From assembly GCF_003121295.1 (NCBI RefSeq), contig NZ_PHNC01000006.1, forward strand, positions 310,001 to 374,000: 64,000 nt of DNA, read 5' to 3'. Under the pieces are notes generated by a model. It made no database searches. It saw nothing but the letters and a program-made list of their open reading frames with translations, and was not told the DNA's origin. Numbering within the stretch: position 1 is the stretch's first letter; every line of letters begins with the position of its first letter. Positions 34,905-44,841 of this stretch are shown piece by piece. Made by a program: the position numbers and the translations under genes. Origin of the DNA: Streptomyces orinoci. Lineage in GTDB: Bacteria; Actinomycetota; Actinomycetes; Streptomycetales; Streptomycetaceae.

Positions 34905-36080
34905 ATGGACCTGCTCAACACGCTCGTGGACAAGGGGTTGCGGCGCGAGTCGCCGACCCGTGAAGAGGCGCTCGCGGTGCTGGCGACCTCCGACGACGAA
35001 CTGCTCGATGTGGTGGCCGCGGCGGGCAAGGTGCGCCGCAAGTGGTTCGGGCGGCGGGTGAAGCTCAACTACCTGGTCAATCTGAAGTCCGGGCTCTGCC
35101 CCGAGGACTGTTCCTACTGCTCCCAGCGGCTCGGTTCGGAGACCGGGATCCTCAAGTACACCTGGCTGAAGCCGGAGGACGCCTCCAGGGCGGCGGCCGC
35201 CGGAGTGGCCGGCGGCGCCAAGCGGGTGTGCCTGGTGGCCAGCGGCCGGGGCCCCACGGACCGGGACATCGACCGGGTCTCGAAAACCATTGAGGCGATC
35301 AAGGAGCAGAACCAGGAGGTCGAGGTGTGCGCCTGCCTCGGCCTGCTCTCCGAGGGCCAGGCGGAGCGGCTGCGCGAGGCGGGCGTCTACGCCTACAGCA
35401 ACAACCTCAACACCTCCGAGGCCACCTACGGCGACATCACCACCACCCACACCTATGCGGACCGGGTGGACACGGTGCGCAAGACCCAGGCCGCCGGAAT
35501 GTCCGCCTGCTCGGGCCTGATCGCCGGCATGGGCGAGAGCGACGAGGACCTGGTGGATGTGGTCCTGGCGCTGCGCGAGCTCGATGTGGACTCGGTGCCG
35601 GTCAACTTCCTCATCCCGGTGGAGGGCACCCCGCTGGCCGGTGAGTGGAACCTCACCCCGCAGCGCGCCCTGCGCATCCTGGCCATGGTGCGCTTTGTCC
35701 ATCCGGATGCCGAGGTGCGGCTGGCGGGCGGCCGGGAGATCCATCTGCGCGCCCTCCAGCCGCTGGCGCTGCACCTGGCCAACTCCATCTTCCTGGGCGA
35801 CTACCTCACCACCGAGGGCCAGGAGGGCAGGAAGGACCTGGAGATGATCGCCGACGCGGGCTTCGAGGTGGAGGGCGCGGACACCCAGACCCTGCCGGAG
35901 CACCGGCGGGAGCGGGCGGGCTGCGGCGGTGGCGGCTGCGCGCCCTGCGACGGCCCGCAGGAGGCGGCGTCCGGTCCTCAGGAGGCAATGTCCGTGCCGG
36001 GCAAGCCCGTTGAGGCCCGTACCGATCTGGTCGCGGTGCGCCTGCGCGGCGCGGGGACGGACCTGCCGCCCAATGCCTGA
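34905..36080 (+). CDS. bioB: Biotin synthase
   Basis: The 391-residue radical-SAM enzyme inserts sulfur into dethiobiotin. It has the iron-sulfur motif CPEDCSYC ([12 protein letters not shown]), the NLNTSE and GLIAGMGES segments, and the second-cluster residues in the barrel. The C-terminal tail of about 45 residues is extra, with a Cys-rich patch CGGGGCAPC that is common in actinobacterial BioB. bioA overlaps its end by 8 bases. Confidence 0.95.
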   Translation: MDLLNTLVDKGLRRESPTREEALAVLATSDDELLDVVAAAGKVRRKWFGRRVKLNYLVNLKSGLCPEDCSYCSQRLGSETGILKYTWLKPEDASRAAAAGVAGGAKRVCLVASGRGPTDRDIDRVSKTIEAIKEQNQEVEVCACLGLLSEGQAERLREAGVYAYSNNLNTSEATYGDITTTHTYADRVDTVRKTQAAGMSACSGLIAGMGESDEDLVDVVLALRELDVDSVPVNFLIPVEGTPLAGEWNLTPQRALRILAMVRFVHPDAEVRLAGGREIHLRALQPLALHLANSIFLGDYLTTEGQEGRKDLEMIADAGFEVEGADTQTLPEHRRERAGCGGGGCAPCDGPQEAASGPQEAMSVPGKPVEARTDLVAVRLRGAGTDLPPNA

Positions 36081-37377
36081 ACCGCTCACCCCCGCCGAAC
36101 TGCTGGCGCTGGACCGTCGGCATGTCTGGCACCCCTACGGTCCGATGCCCGGCAGACAGCGGCCGCTGCTGGTGGAGTCCGCCTCCGGGGTCCGGCTGCG
36201 GCTGGCCGAAGAGGCGTACGGCCACCGGGAGTTGGTGGACGGGATGGCGTCCTGGTGGTCGGCCCTGCACGGCTACAACCACCCGGTACTCAATGAGGCC
36301 GCCCGCGAGCAGCTGGGGCGGATGAGCCATGTGATGTTCGGCGGGCTCACCCATGAGCCCGCCGTCCGGCTGGCCGCCCGGCTGGTGGAGATCACCCCCG
36401 AGGGCCTGGAACATGTCTTCCTCGCCGACTCCGGCTCGGTGTCGGTCGAGGTGGCCGTCAAGATGTGCCTGCAGTACTGGCTTTCGGCCGGACGCCCGGC
36501 CAAGCACCGGCTGATGACCTGGCGCGGCGGCTACCACGGTGACACCTGGCAGCCGATGTCGGTCTGCGACCCGGACGGCGGGATGCACTCGCTGTGGTCC
36601 GGCGCGCTGCCCCGGCAGGTGTTCGCGGACGCCCCGCCGGCCGGGTACGACGCCGGGGTGGACCCGGCCTATGAGGCGCATCTGGCCGGGCTGTTCGAGC
36701 GCCATGCCCATGAGGTGGCCGCGATGATCGTGGAGCCGGTGGTGCAGAACGCGGGCGGGATGCGCTTCCACTCCCCCGGGTATCTGCGGGTCCTGCGCCG
36801 GCTCTGTGACGAACACCAGGTGCTGCTGGTCTTCGACGAGATCGCCACCGGATTCGGCCGCACCGGCACGCTGTTCGCCTGTGAGCAGGCCGGGGTGACG
36901 CCCGATGTGCTGTGTGTGGGCAAGGCGCTGACCGGCGGCTATCTCACCATGGCGGCCGCGCTGTGCACCTCCCGGGTGGCGGAGGGCATCTCCCGCGGCG
37001 AGGTGCCGGTGCTCGCCCATGGCCCGACCTTTATGGGCAATCCGCTGGCCGCGGCGGTGGCCGGTGCCTCGGTGGACCTGCTGCTGGGCCAGGACTGGCA
37101 GTCGGAGGTCAAACGGATCGAGTCCGGCCTGCGGGAGGGGCTGGCCCCGGCGGCCGGGCTGCCCGGGGTCCGCGAGGTACGCACGCTGGGCGCCATCGGC
37201 GTGGTCCAGCTGGACCACGAGGTGGACACGGTGGCGGCGAGCGAGGCCGCGGTGCGGGCGGGGGTGTGGCTGCGGCCGTTCCGCGATCTCGTCTACACCA
37301 TGCCGCCCTATGTGACCAATGACGCCGATCTGGCGCGCATCTGCGGCGCGGTGTGCGCCGCGGCGGCCGCCGGCTGA
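36073..37377 (+). CDS. bioA: Adenosylmethionine-8-amino-7-oxononanoate aminotransferase
   Basis: The 434-residue class III aminotransferase uses SAM as amino donor to make 7,8-diaminopelargonate. It begins with [13 protein letters not shown], has [44 protein letters not shown] and the PLP Lys in [17 protein letters not shown] 36073 lies inside the end of bioB, so translation is coupled. Confidence 0.95.
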   Translation: MPEPLTPAELLALDRRHVWHPYGPMPGRQRPLLVESASGVRLRLAEEAYGHRELVDGMASWWSALHGYNHPVLNEAAREQLGRMSHVMFGGLTHEPAVRLAARLVEITPEGLEHVFLADSGSVSVEVAVKMCLQYWLSAGRPAKHRLMTWRGGYHGDTWQPMSVCDPDGGMHSLWSGALPRQVFADAPPAGYDAGVDPAYEAHLAGLFERHAHEVAAMIVEPVVQNAGGMRFHSPGYLRVLRRLCDEHQVLLVFDEIATGFGRTGTLFACEQAGVTPDVLCVGKALTGGYLTMAAALCTSRVAEGISRGEVPVLAHGPTFMGNPLAAAVAGASVDLLLGQDWQSEVKRIESGLREGLAPAAGLPGVREVRTLGAIGVVQLDHEVDTVAASEAAVRAGVWLRPFRDLVYTMPPYVTNDADLARICGAVCAAAAAG

Positions 37378-37387
37378 CGGAGGAACG

Positions 37388-38107
37388 ATGTCGGTACTGA
37401 TGATCTCCGGGACCAATACGGAGATCGGCAAGACGGTGACCACCGCCGCCGTCGCCGCGGTGGCGCTGGCCGCCGGACGCTCGGTGGCGGTGCTCAAGCC
37501 CGCCCAGACGGGCGTGGCGCCCGGCGAGCCGGGCGATGTGGCCGAGGTGGCCCGGCTGGCAGGCCCGGTGACGGGCGCCGAACTCGCCCGTTTCCCCGAG
37601 CCCTTGGCCCCGGCCACCGCGGCCCGGCGGGCCGGGATGGCGCCGGTACGGCCCAAGGAGGTCGCGGCCGCCGCCGAAGAGCTGGCGCAACAGCACGACT
37701 TGGTGCTGGTGGAGGGCGCGGGCGGGCTGCTGGTCCGTCTCGATGACGAGGGCGGCACCCTGGCCGACGCTGCCGCCCTGCTGGACGCCCCCGTCCTGGT
37801 GGTGGCCCAGCCCGGACTGGGCACCCTCAACGTCACCCAGCTGACGGCCGAGGCACTGGCCGCCCGCGGGGTGCGCTGTGCGGGCGTGGTCATCGGCAGC
37901 TGGCCCACCGAGCCGGATCTGGCGATGCGCTGCAATGTCGCCGAGTTCCCGGAGATGGCCGGCGCACCCCTGCTGGGCGCGGTACCGCAGGGCGCGTCCG
38001 CCCTGCCTCCTGCCGACTTCCGGTCCACCGCCCCGAGTTGGCTGGCCCCGGAGCTGGGCGGTACATGGAACGCGGCCGAGTTCGGCGCGAGGGTGAGTGC
38101 CGGGTAG
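37388..38107 (+). CDS. bioD: Dethiobiotin synthetase
   Basis: The 239-residue P-loop enzyme closes the ureido ring with CO2 and ATP. It has the modified P-loop ISGTNTEIGKTVTT, LKPAQTG and VEGAGGLLVRL. A GGAGG-like site spans the 10-base gap after bioA. It ends the bioBAD operon and is followed by a hairpin. Confidence 0.95.
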   Translation: MSVLMISGTNTEIGKTVTTAAVAAVALAAGRSVAVLKPAQTGVAPGEPGDVAEVARLAGPVTGAELARFPEPLAPATAARRAGMAPVRPKEVAAAAEELAQQHDLVLVEGAGGLLVRLDDEGGTLADAAALLDAPVLVVAQPGLGTLNVTQLTAEALAARGVRCAGVVIGSWPTEPDLAMRCNVAEFPEMAGAPLLGAVPQGASALPPADFRSTAPSWLAPELGGTWNAAEFGARVSAG

Positions 38108-38167
38108 GGGGCGGGGGGCAGCTGCGTCATGCGCTCCCTAAGGGGCGGAGGGCAGCTGCCTCACGGG

Positions 38168-38190
38168 GGCCGCGCCCCGCGGGCGCGGCC
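38168..38190. terminator. Hairpin after bioBAD
   Basis: GGCCGCGCCC pairs perfectly with GGGCGCGGCC around CGC, 60 bases after the bioD stop and before the methyltransferase promoter. Confidence 0.6.
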
Positions 38191-38289
38191 AGGCAACCCC
38201 AACCCCTGCCCCCGGCAAGCCCGCACGGTGCGCCCTGCCCCGCCCGGGGAAGAATCGCGGTAGCCGTTCTCCCCGGAAAGGGGTGCGCC

Positions 38290-38973
38290 ATGCCACCGCG
38301 CAGCATCAGAGCACCACACCACGCCGTCCACCATCCCCTCTTCGCCCGGTTCTACGCCGCCGTGAGCCCCGCCCTCGACCAGCGGGCCGGACTGGCCGCG
38401 CACCGGCGGGAGTTGGTGGCCGGGCTCTCCGGGCGGGTGATCGAGATCGGTGCCGGGAACGGGCTGAACTTCGCCCACTACCCGGACACCGTTTCCGAGG
38501 TGGTGGCCATTGAGCCGGAGCCCCGGCTGCGCCGGCTCGCCCGGGAGGCGGCGGTACGGGCGGGGGTGCCCGTGGACGTGGTGCCCGGGGTCGCGGAGGC
38601 GCTGCCGGTCAAGAGCGAGGCCTTCGACGGCGCGGTGCTGTCGCTGGTGCTGTGCTCGGTACGGGACCAGCGGCGGGCCCTCGCGGAGTTGCGCCGGGTG
38701 CTGCGCCCGGGCGGCGAACTCCGTTTCCTGGAGCATGTGAGGGCTTCCGGCCGTACCCCGGCGACCGTACAGCGGGCCCTGGACCGCTCCGTATGGCCAC
38801 TGGTCTTCGGCGGCTGTCACACCGCCCGGGACACGGTGGCGGCCATCGGCGCGGCCGGGTTCGAGCTGGGCGAGTGGCGCCGGCTGCGCATCCCGGAGCG
38901 CGGGCTGCCGATGCCGACCTCACCCCATGTACTGGGCGCCGCCACCAGGCCGTTGGAGACGGACGGACGGTGA
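38290..38973 (+). CDS. Class I SAM-dependent methyltransferase
   Basis: The 227-residue protein has the Rossmann motifs of a class I methyltransferase: VIEIGAGNGLNFAHYP (motif I), VVAIEPEPRLRRLA (acidic loop), FDGAVLSLVLCSV and LRRVLRPGGELRFLEHV. It resembles UbiE/phospholipid-type methyltransferases. The substrate is unknown. Start at ATG 38290 fits the conserved N-terminus (HHPLFARFYAAVSP). The F420-type oxidoreductase follows after 27 bases. Confidence 0.88.
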   Translation: MPPRSIRAPHHAVHHPLFARFYAAVSPALDQRAGLAAHRRELVAGLSGRVIEIGAGNGLNFAHYPDTVSEVVAIEPEPRLRRLAREAAVRAGVPVDVVPGVAEALPVKSEAFDGAVLSLVLCSVRDQRRALAELRRVLRPGGELRFLEHVRASGRTPATVQRALDRSVWPLVFGGCHTARDTVAAIGAAGFELGEWRRLRIPERGLPMPTSPHVLGAATRPLETDGR

Positions 38974-39000
38974 CCCGAACGCACATCGAGGAGACCGCCG

Positions 39001-39849
39001 ATGACACCCCCGTTCCGCTTCGGCGTGAACTTTATGACCCCCGGGACCGCCGCCGAGTGGCGGCAGAAGTGCCGCCGGGCCGAGGCCCAGGGCTATGACG
39101 TCCTGCTGGTCGCCGACCATCTGGGCATGCCGGCCCCGTTCCCCTCCGTGGTGGCCGCCGCCGAGGCGACCCAGCGGCCCAAGGTGGGCACTTTCGTGCT
39201 CAACACCGGGTTCTGGAATCCCGCTCTGCTGGCCCGCGAGGTGGACACCACCCGGCAACTCACCGGGGACCGGCTGGAATTGGGGCTGGGCACCGGCTAT
39301 GTGAAGGCGGAACACGACAGCGCCGGGCTGCCCTTCGGCTCGCCCCGCGAGCGGGTGGACCATCTGGAACACACCGTGCTGGAGCTGCGGCGGCTGCTGC
39401 CCGAGCTCCCGCCCCTGCTGCTGGGCGGCAATGGCGACCGGGTGCTGCGGCTGGCCGCGCGCCATGCCGATATCGCCGCGTTCACCGGCGCGGTCACCGA
39501 CGCGGAGGGCAAGCTCAGCCTGATCACCCCCTCCGCGCTCGATGAACGCCTGGCGCGTTACCGGCAGTTCGCGGCCGGGCGGCCGGCTGCGGCGGAGCTC
39601 AACTACCTGATACAGGGGGTCCTGCCCACCACCGACCGGCGCGCCACGGCCCGGGAACTGGCCGGACGCTCCCCCGGCCTGACCGAGGACGACATCCTGG
39701 CGCATCCGGCCGTGCTGACCGGCTCGGTCAAGGAGATGGCCGAGCAGGTCCGGGCGCACCGGGAGCGCTATGGCTTCGGCTACTTCACCGTGCTGGAGTC
39801 CTCCGCGGACGCCTTTGCGCCCGTGCTCCAGGAGCTGCGGGAAGGCTGA
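39001..39849 (+). CDS. LLM-class F420-dependent oxidoreductase (TIGR03621-like)
   Basis: The 282-residue luciferase-like barrel protein has the family start FRFGVNFMTP and the segments GYDVLLVADHLG, GTFVLNTGFWNPALLAREVDTT and LELGLGTGYVKAE. The TIGR03621-type subgroup is predicted to use cofactor F420. The reaction is unknown. AGGAG precedes ATG 39001 and it is probably co-transcribed with the methyltransferase. Confidence 0.88.
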   Translation: MTPPFRFGVNFMTPGTAAEWRQKCRRAEAQGYDVLLVADHLGMPAPFPSVVAAAEATQRPKVGTFVLNTGFWNPALLAREVDTTRQLTGDRLELGLGTGYVKAEHDSAGLPFGSPRERVDHLEHTVLELRRLLPELPPLLLGGNGDRVLRLAARHADIAAFTGAVTDAEGKLSLITPSALDERLARYRQFAAGRPAAAELNYLIQGVLPTTDRRATARELAGRSPGLTEDDILAHPAVLTGSVKEMAEQVRAHRERYGFGYFTVLESSADAFAPVLQELREG

Positions 39850-40008
39850 GCCCTACCGCTCGCTTTGCCAATCCTTTACCATAGGGGGGCGAAGTCCGGC
39901 CCGCGAAGACACGAAGATCAGCGAAGGTGTGTGAACCGCCCGTCATGGGAGAGCCCCCCGGTAGCCCCCGGCACAGCCTCTGTCCGATCATGGGACGGAG
40001 GTGAACCC

Positions 40009-41346
40009 ATGACCGCAGTGCTCCTGATGGCACTGGCCCTGCTGCTGACCGTCGCCTGTGCCGTCTTCGTCGCGGCCGAGTTCTCGCTCACCACCGTCGA
40101 GCGCGGTGAACTGGAGCGGGCCGCCGAGGCCGGTGACCGGCGTGCGCTCAGCGCGCTGAAGGCCGTACGGAGCCTGACCTTCCAGCTCTCCGGCGCCCAG
40201 CTGGGCATCACCGTCAGCGGGCTGGTCATCGGTATGGTCTCCAAGCCCTCCATTGCCGCCCTGCTCACCGGCCCGGTCAGGGCGCTGGGCCTGCCCCCCT
40301 CGCTGGCCAACTCCCTGGCCCTGGCCCTGGCCACGGTGGTCTCCACCGTGATGCTGATGGTCATCGGCGAGCTGGTGCCCAAGAACTGGGCGATCTCCCG
40401 CCCGCTGGCGGTGGCCCGTACCGTGGCCGGCCCGCAGCGGGCCTTCACCGCGGTCTTCCGCCCGCTGATCCGGCATCTGGACAGCACCGCCAACCGCACC
40501 CTGCGCCGGATCGGGGTGGAGCCCGCCGAGGAGCTGGCCACCGCCCGCGGCCCGCATGAGCTGATGGCGCTGGCCCGCCACTCCGCCCGGGCGGGCGTGC
40601 TGGAGAAGGACACCGCAGAGCTGTTCGTCCGCACCCTGAACCTGGCCGATCTGACGGCGGAGAATGTGATGACCCCCCGGGTGCAGGTCACCGCCCTGGA
40701 CGCCCGGACCAACGCCGAGGACGTGGCCAACGCCACCCGCGCCACCGGGCTGTCCCGCTTCCCCGTCTACCAGGGCAGCCTGGACACCGTGGTGGGCATC
40801 GCCCATATCAAGGACGTGCTGGCGATACCCGCCGACCAGCGGCCCCAGCGCCCGGTCACCGGTTTTCTGCGCGAGCCGCTGCTGGTGCCCGCCTCGCTGA
40901 CCGTGGACCGGCTGCTGGACCGGCTCTCCGCCAAGCGCAGCATGGCGGTGGTGATCGACGAATACGGCGGCACCGCCGGAGTGGTCACCTTCGAGGACAT
41001 CGTGGAGGAAGTGGTCGGCGAGGTCCGCGACGAGCACGATCCGGAGGCACTGCCCGGTCTGGTCCCGGCCGGCCCGGACGCCGAGGGCCGCCCGGTCTAC
41101 GACGCGGACGGCGCGGCCCGTACCGACGACGAGCTGGAGGCCATTGGGCTGCGGGTGCCCGAGGGCCCGTACGAGACCCTGGCCGGCCTGGTCGCCACCG
41201 AGCTGGGCCGCATCCCGGCGGCCGGGGACACCCTCCAGGTGGCGGGCTGGCACCTGGAGGTCACCGACGCCTCCGGGCGGCGCGCCGCCCGGGTCCGGCT
41301 GACCGGCCCGGCGCCCAGGGGCCGGAGCGGGGAGGAGGGCCGGTGA
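40009..41346 (+). CDS. CNNM/CorB-like membrane protein with CBS pair (hemolysin C family)
   Basis: The 445-residue protein has the CNNM transmembrane domain (LMALALLLTVACAVFVAAEFSL, GAQLGITVSGLVIGMV, VIGELVPKNWAISRP), two CBS domains (ENVMTPRVQVTALD ... GIAHIKDVL and MAVVIDEYGGTAGVVTFEDIVEEVVGE) and a C-terminal CorC/HlyC domain. CNNM proteins are Mg2+ transport or efflux related. ATG 40009 has GGAGGTGAA upstream. The next gene starts inside its stop (GTGA). Confidence 0.93.
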   Translation: MTAVLLMALALLLTVACAVFVAAEFSLTTVERGELERAAEAGDRRALSALKAVRSLTFQLSGAQLGITVSGLVIGMVSKPSIAALLTGPVRALGLPPSLANSLALALATVVSTVMLMVIGELVPKNWAISRPLAVARTVAGPQRAFTAVFRPLIRHLDSTANRTLRRIGVEPAEELATARGPHELMALARHSARAGVLEKDTAELFVRTLNLADLTAENVMTPRVQVTALDARTNAEDVANATRATGLSRFPVYQGSLDTVVGIAHIKDVLAIPADQRPQRPVTGFLREPLLVPASLTVDRLLDRLSAKRSMAVVIDEYGGTAGVVTFEDIVEEVVGEVRDEHDPEALPGLVPAGPDAEGRPVYDADGAARTDDELEAIGLRVPEGPYETLAGLVATELGRIPAAGDTLQVAGWHLEVTDASGRRAARVRLTGPAPRGRSGEEGR

Positions 41347-42356
41347 CCGCGGTCCAGCTGCTGATCGGGCTGGCGACGGTGGTCGTCAACGCCTTCTTCG
41401 TGGGCGCCGAGTTCGCCCTGGTGTCGGTGCGGCGCGGCCAGATCGAGCCGGCCGCCGAGCAGGGCGACCGGCGGGCCCGCAGTGTGCTGTGGGGTCTGCG
41501 GCATGTCTCGGCGCTGATGGCGGCGGCCCAGCTGGGCATCACCCTGTGCACCCTGGTGCTGGGTGTGGTCGCCGAGCCGGCCATCGCCGATCTGCTGCAC
41601 CCGGTGTTCCAGGCGGTGGGGATGCCCTCCGGGCTGGTTCATGTGGTGTCCTTCGCCCTGGCACTGGCGGCGGCCACCTATCTGCACATGCTCTTCGGCG
41701 AGATGGTGCCCAAGAACATCGCACTGGCCGAGCCGGTGCGCACCGCGCTGCTGCTGGGGCCGCCGCTGGTGGCCCTGGCCCGGGCCCTGCGCCCGGTGGT
41801 CTTCGCCATCAACCAGCTGGCCAACGCCCTGCTGAAGCTGTTGCGGGTGGAGCCCAAGAGCGAGGTGACGGCCGTCTTCTCGGACGACCAGCTGGCCCGG
41901 ATGGTCGCCGACTCCAGCCAGGCCGGGCTGCTGGACGCCCGCGCCTCGGAGCGGCTGCATGACGCCCTGGAGCTGGGCAAGCGCCCGGTGGCGGATGTGG
42001 TGATGTCCCTGGAGAAGGTGGTCACCGCCCGGCTGGGGGTGACCCCGGAGGACCTGGAGCGGCTGGCCGCCGAGTCCGGCTTCTCCCGTTTCCCGGTGGT
42101 TGACTCGGCCGACCGCATCCTGGGCTATCTGCATGTCAAGGACGCCCTGGACGCCAGTCCGCGCGATCGGCCCTTCCCCCGGGAGAGCATGCGCCCCATC
42201 GCCCGGGTGCGGGCCGAGACCCCGCTGGACGATGTGATCACCGCCATGAGCCGCACCGGCGCCCATCTGGCGGCGGTGACGGCGGGCGGCGAACGGCTGG
42301 CGGGGCTGGTGACCCTGGAGGACGTCCTGCGCGAGCTGGTGCGCCGGCGCCCATGA
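41343..42356 (+). CDS. Second CNNM/CBS membrane protein
   Basis: The 337-residue paralogue has the same CNNM domain (LATVVVNAFFVGAEFALVSVRRG, MLFGEMVPKNIALAEP) and two CBS domains (VADVVMSLEKVVTARLG ... GYLHVKDALD, AVTAGGERLAGLVTLEDVLRELV) but lacks the CorC C-terminal domain. It starts at GTG 41343 over the previous stop. Adjacent coupled pairs of this type are common in actinobacteria and may form heterodimers. Confidence 0.92.
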   Translation: MTAVQLLIGLATVVVNAFFVGAEFALVSVRRGQIEPAAEQGDRRARSVLWGLRHVSALMAAAQLGITLCTLVLGVVAEPAIADLLHPVFQAVGMPSGLVHVVSFALALAAATYLHMLFGEMVPKNIALAEPVRTALLLGPPLVALARALRPVVFAINQLANALLKLLRVEPKSEVTAVFSDDQLARMVADSSQAGLLDARASERLHDALELGKRPVADVVMSLEKVVTARLGVTPEDLERLAAESGFSRFPVVDSADRILGYLHVKDALDASPRDRPFPRESMRPIARVRAETPLDDVITAMSRTGAHLAAVTAGGERLAGLVTLEDVLRELVRRRP

Positions 42357-42419
42357 GCAGTCCCTGAGCAGTCTCTGAGCAGTCCCTGAGCGGTCCCTGA
42401 GCGGTCTCTGAGCGGGACC
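42354..42419 (+). repeat. 11-bp tandem repeat, about six units
   Basis: TGAGCRGTCYC is repeated five times, then a partial sixth, starting at the stop codon of the second CNNM gene. Units differ only at two positions. It fills the gap before the SGNH hydrolase promoter. Confidence 0.85.
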
Positions 42420-42448
42420 GCGGCCGACGGGCGTAGGATCCCCGCGTC

Positions 42449-43282
42449 ATGGGGATCAATGCTACGTACACCAGTTTTGTCGCGGTCGGGGACTCCTTCA
42501 CCGAGGGGATGTCTGACGAGCTGCCGGACGGCTCCTACCGGGGCTGGGCGGATCTGCTGGCCATGCGGCTGGCGGCCCGCCAGCCCGGCTTCCGGTACGC
42601 CAATCTTGCGGTGCGCGGCAAGCTGATCGGCCAGATCGTCGAGGAGCAGACCCCGGCCGCCGCCGCGCTGGGCGCCGATGTGGTGACCCTGGTGGGCGGG
42701 CTCAATGACATACTGCGGCCCAAGTGCGATGTGGACCTGGTGTGCGCCCGGCTGGAACAGGCCGTCACCCTGCTGGCACCCAGCTGCCGCCGGCTGGTGC
42801 TGATGCGCAGCCCGGGCCGGCGCGGTCCGGTGCTGGAGCGCTTCCGGCCCCGGATGGAGCACCTGTTCGGCTTTATCGACGAGCTGGCCGACCGCCATGA
42901 CGCGCTGGTGGTGGACCTGTTCGCGTCCGAGGCACTGGGCGACCCCCGGCTGTGGGCCGAGGACCGGCTGCACCTCAACGCGGAGGGGCACCGGCGGGTG
43001 GCGGAGGCGGTCTGGCAGGCGCTGGGGCACCAGGCGGAGTCGGACTGGCAGGTTCCGCTGCCGCCGTCGGTCCCGGCCGGCTGGGCCCGGCGGCGCGCCG
43101 CCGACCTGCGGTTCGCCCGTGAGCATCTGGTGCCCTGGATCGGTCGCCGGCTGACCGGCCGCTCCTCCGGGGACGGACGCTCCGGGGCGCACTTCGACGC
43201 CGGGCTGGGGTCGGCGTTCTGGGTCTCCCCCGCCCCGGGCCCGGGGATCGGGCCGGTCGCCACCTGGCAGCGGGCGGCATAG
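42449..43282 (+). CDS. SGNH/GDSL-type hydrolase
   Basis: The 277-residue intracellular protein has SGNH block I (FVAVGDSFTEGMSDE), the Gly in NLAVRGKLIG, block III LVGGLNDIL and block V WAEDRLHLNAEGHRRVAEAV with Asp and His. It should hydrolyse an ester; the substrate is unknown. No signal peptide is present. ATG 42449 follows the tandem repeat. Confidence 0.9.
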   Translation: MGINATYTSFVAVGDSFTEGMSDELPDGSYRGWADLLAMRLAARQPGFRYANLAVRGKLIGQIVEEQTPAAAALGADVVTLVGGLNDILRPKCDVDLVCARLEQAVTLLAPSCRRLVLMRSPGRRGPVLERFRPRMEHLFGFIDELADRHDALVVDLFASEALGDPRLWAEDRLHLNAEGHRRVAEAVWQALGHQAESDWQVPLPPSVPAGWARRRAADLRFAREHLVPWIGRRLTGRSSGDGRSGAHFDAGLGSAFWVSPAPGPGIGPVATWQRAA

Positions 43283-43407
43283 GCCGGGTGCCGGAGTCCG
43301 GCGCCTGCCCGCTCCCCGGCGGCCCGTTCTCCGTGGAGCGCCTCGTAGCAACCCACAAACCGGGGCGGGGAGCCGGGCCGCAGAATCCGCCAGTAGACTT
43401 TCGCCAC

Positions 43408-44841
43408 GTGACTGCAAAGCCCCGCATCCCCAACGTCCTGGCCGGCCGCTACGCCTCCCCCGAGCTCGCCGTCCTGTGGTCCCCCGAGTACAAGGTGACG
43501 CTGGAGCGGCGGCTGTGGCTCGCCGTGCTGCGCGCCCAGAAGGATCTGGGGATCGAGGTGCCCGAGGCGGCGCTCGCCGACTACGAGCGGGTGCTGGACC
43601 AGGTGGACCTGGCCTCCATCGCCGAGCGCGAGAAGGTCACCCGGCACGATGTGAAGGCGCGCATCGAGGAGTTCAACGCGCTTGCCGGGCATGAGCAGGT
43701 GCACAAGGGGATGACCTCCCGGGACCTGACCGAGAATGTGGAGCAGCTGCAGATCCGGCTCTCCCTGGAGCTGGTGCGCGATCGTACGGTGGCGGTGCTG
43801 GCCCGGCTGGCCCGGCTGGCCGCCGACCATGGCGAGCTGGTCATGGCGGGCCGCTCGCACAATGTGGCCGCCCAGGCCACCACGCTGGGCAAGCGCTTTG
43901 CCACCGCCGCCGATGAACTCCTGGTCGCCTTCGGGCGGTTGGAGGAGCTGATCGCCCGATACCCGCTGCGCGGCATCAAGGGCCCGGTGGGCACCGCCCA
44001 GGACATGCTGGACCTGCTGGGCGGCGACGCGGAGAAGCTGGCGGAGCTGGAGCAGCGCATCGCCCAGCACCTGGGCTTCGGCCGGGCCTTCACCTCGGTG
44101 GGCCAGGTCTACCCGCGTTCGCTGGACTACGAGGTGGTCACCGCACTGGTGCAGCTGGCCGCCGCGCCGTCCTCGCTGGCCAAGACCATCCGGCTGATGG
44201 CCGGGCACGAGCTGGTGACCGAGGGCTTCAAGCCCGGCCAGGTCGGCTCCTCGGCCATGCCGCACAAGATGAACACCCGCTCCTGCGAGCGCGTCAACGG
44301 CCTGATGGTGATCCTGCGCGGCTATGCCTCGATGACCGGCGAGCTGGCCGGTGACCAGTGGAACGAGGGGGATGTCTCCTGCTCGGTGGTGCGCCGGGTG
44401 GCACTGCCGGACGCGTTCTTCGCGCTGGACGGCCTGCTGGAGACCTTCCTGACGGTGCTCGACGAGTTCGGTGCCTTCCCGGCCGTGGTCACCCGTGAAC
44501 TGGACCGCTATCTGCCCTTCCTGGCCACCACCAAGGTGCTGATGGGCGCGGTACGGGCCGGGGTGGGCCGCGAGGTCGCCCACGAGGTCATCAAGGAGCA
44601 CGCGGTGGCCGCCGCGCTGGCCATGCGCGAACAGGGCGCGGAGCGCAATGAGTTGCTGGAGAAGCTGGCCGCGGACGAGCGTATTCCGCTGGACCGGGCG
44701 GCGCTGGACGCGCTGATGGCCGACAAGCTCTCCTTCACCGGCGCCGCCGCCGGCCAGGTGGCCTCGGTGGTGGCCCGGATCGAGGAGATCGCCAAGCGCC
44801 ACCCGGAGGCGGCCGGTTACACCCCGGGGGCGATCCTCTGA
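43408..44841 (+). CDS. purB: Adenylosuccinate lyase
   Basis: The 477-residue enzyme releases fumarate in two steps of purine synthesis. It contains TSRDLTENVEQLQIR, GRSHNVAAQATTLGKRF with the general acid His, and the fumarase/lyase signature GSSAMPHKMN. GTG 43408 gives the conserved start TAKPRIPNVLAGRYAS. A Mug-type glycosylase follows directly and is probably translated from an overlapping codon. Confidence 0.96.
   Translation: MTAKPRIPNVLAGRYASPELAVLWSPEYKVTLERRLWLAVLRAQKDLGIEVPEAALADYERVLDQVDLASIAEREKVTRHDVKARIEEFNALAGHEQVHKGMTSRDLTENVEQLQIRLSLELVRDRTVAVLARLARLAADHGELVMAGRSHNVAAQATTLGKRFATAADELLVAFGRLEELIARYPLRGIKGPVGTAQDMLDLLGGDAEKLAELEQRIAQHLGFGRAFTSVGQVYPRSLDYEVVTALVQLAAAPSSLAKTIRLMAGHELVTEGFKPGQVGSSAMPHKMNTRSCERVNGLMVILRGYASMTGELAGDQWNEGDVSCSVVRRVALPDAFFALDGLLETFLTVLDEFGAFPAVVTRELDRYLPFLATTKVLMGAVRAGVGREVAHEVIKEHAVAAALAMREQGAERNELLEKLAADERIPLDRAALDALMADKLSFTGAAAGQVASVVARIEEIAKRHPEAAGYTPGAIL

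Noticed and set aside
35806-38130. 774-codon minus-strand frame opposite bioA and bioD
   Set aside because: No recognisable protein; it mirrors the reading frame of real biotin genes.
39850-40008. Possible Mg2+ riboswitch before the CNNM genes
   Set aside because: The 159-base leader has small hairpins but lacks recognisable M-box core sequence.
42535-44802. 755-codon minus-strand frame opposite the SGNH hydrolase and purB
   Set aside because: Shadow of two clear genes with no domain of its own.
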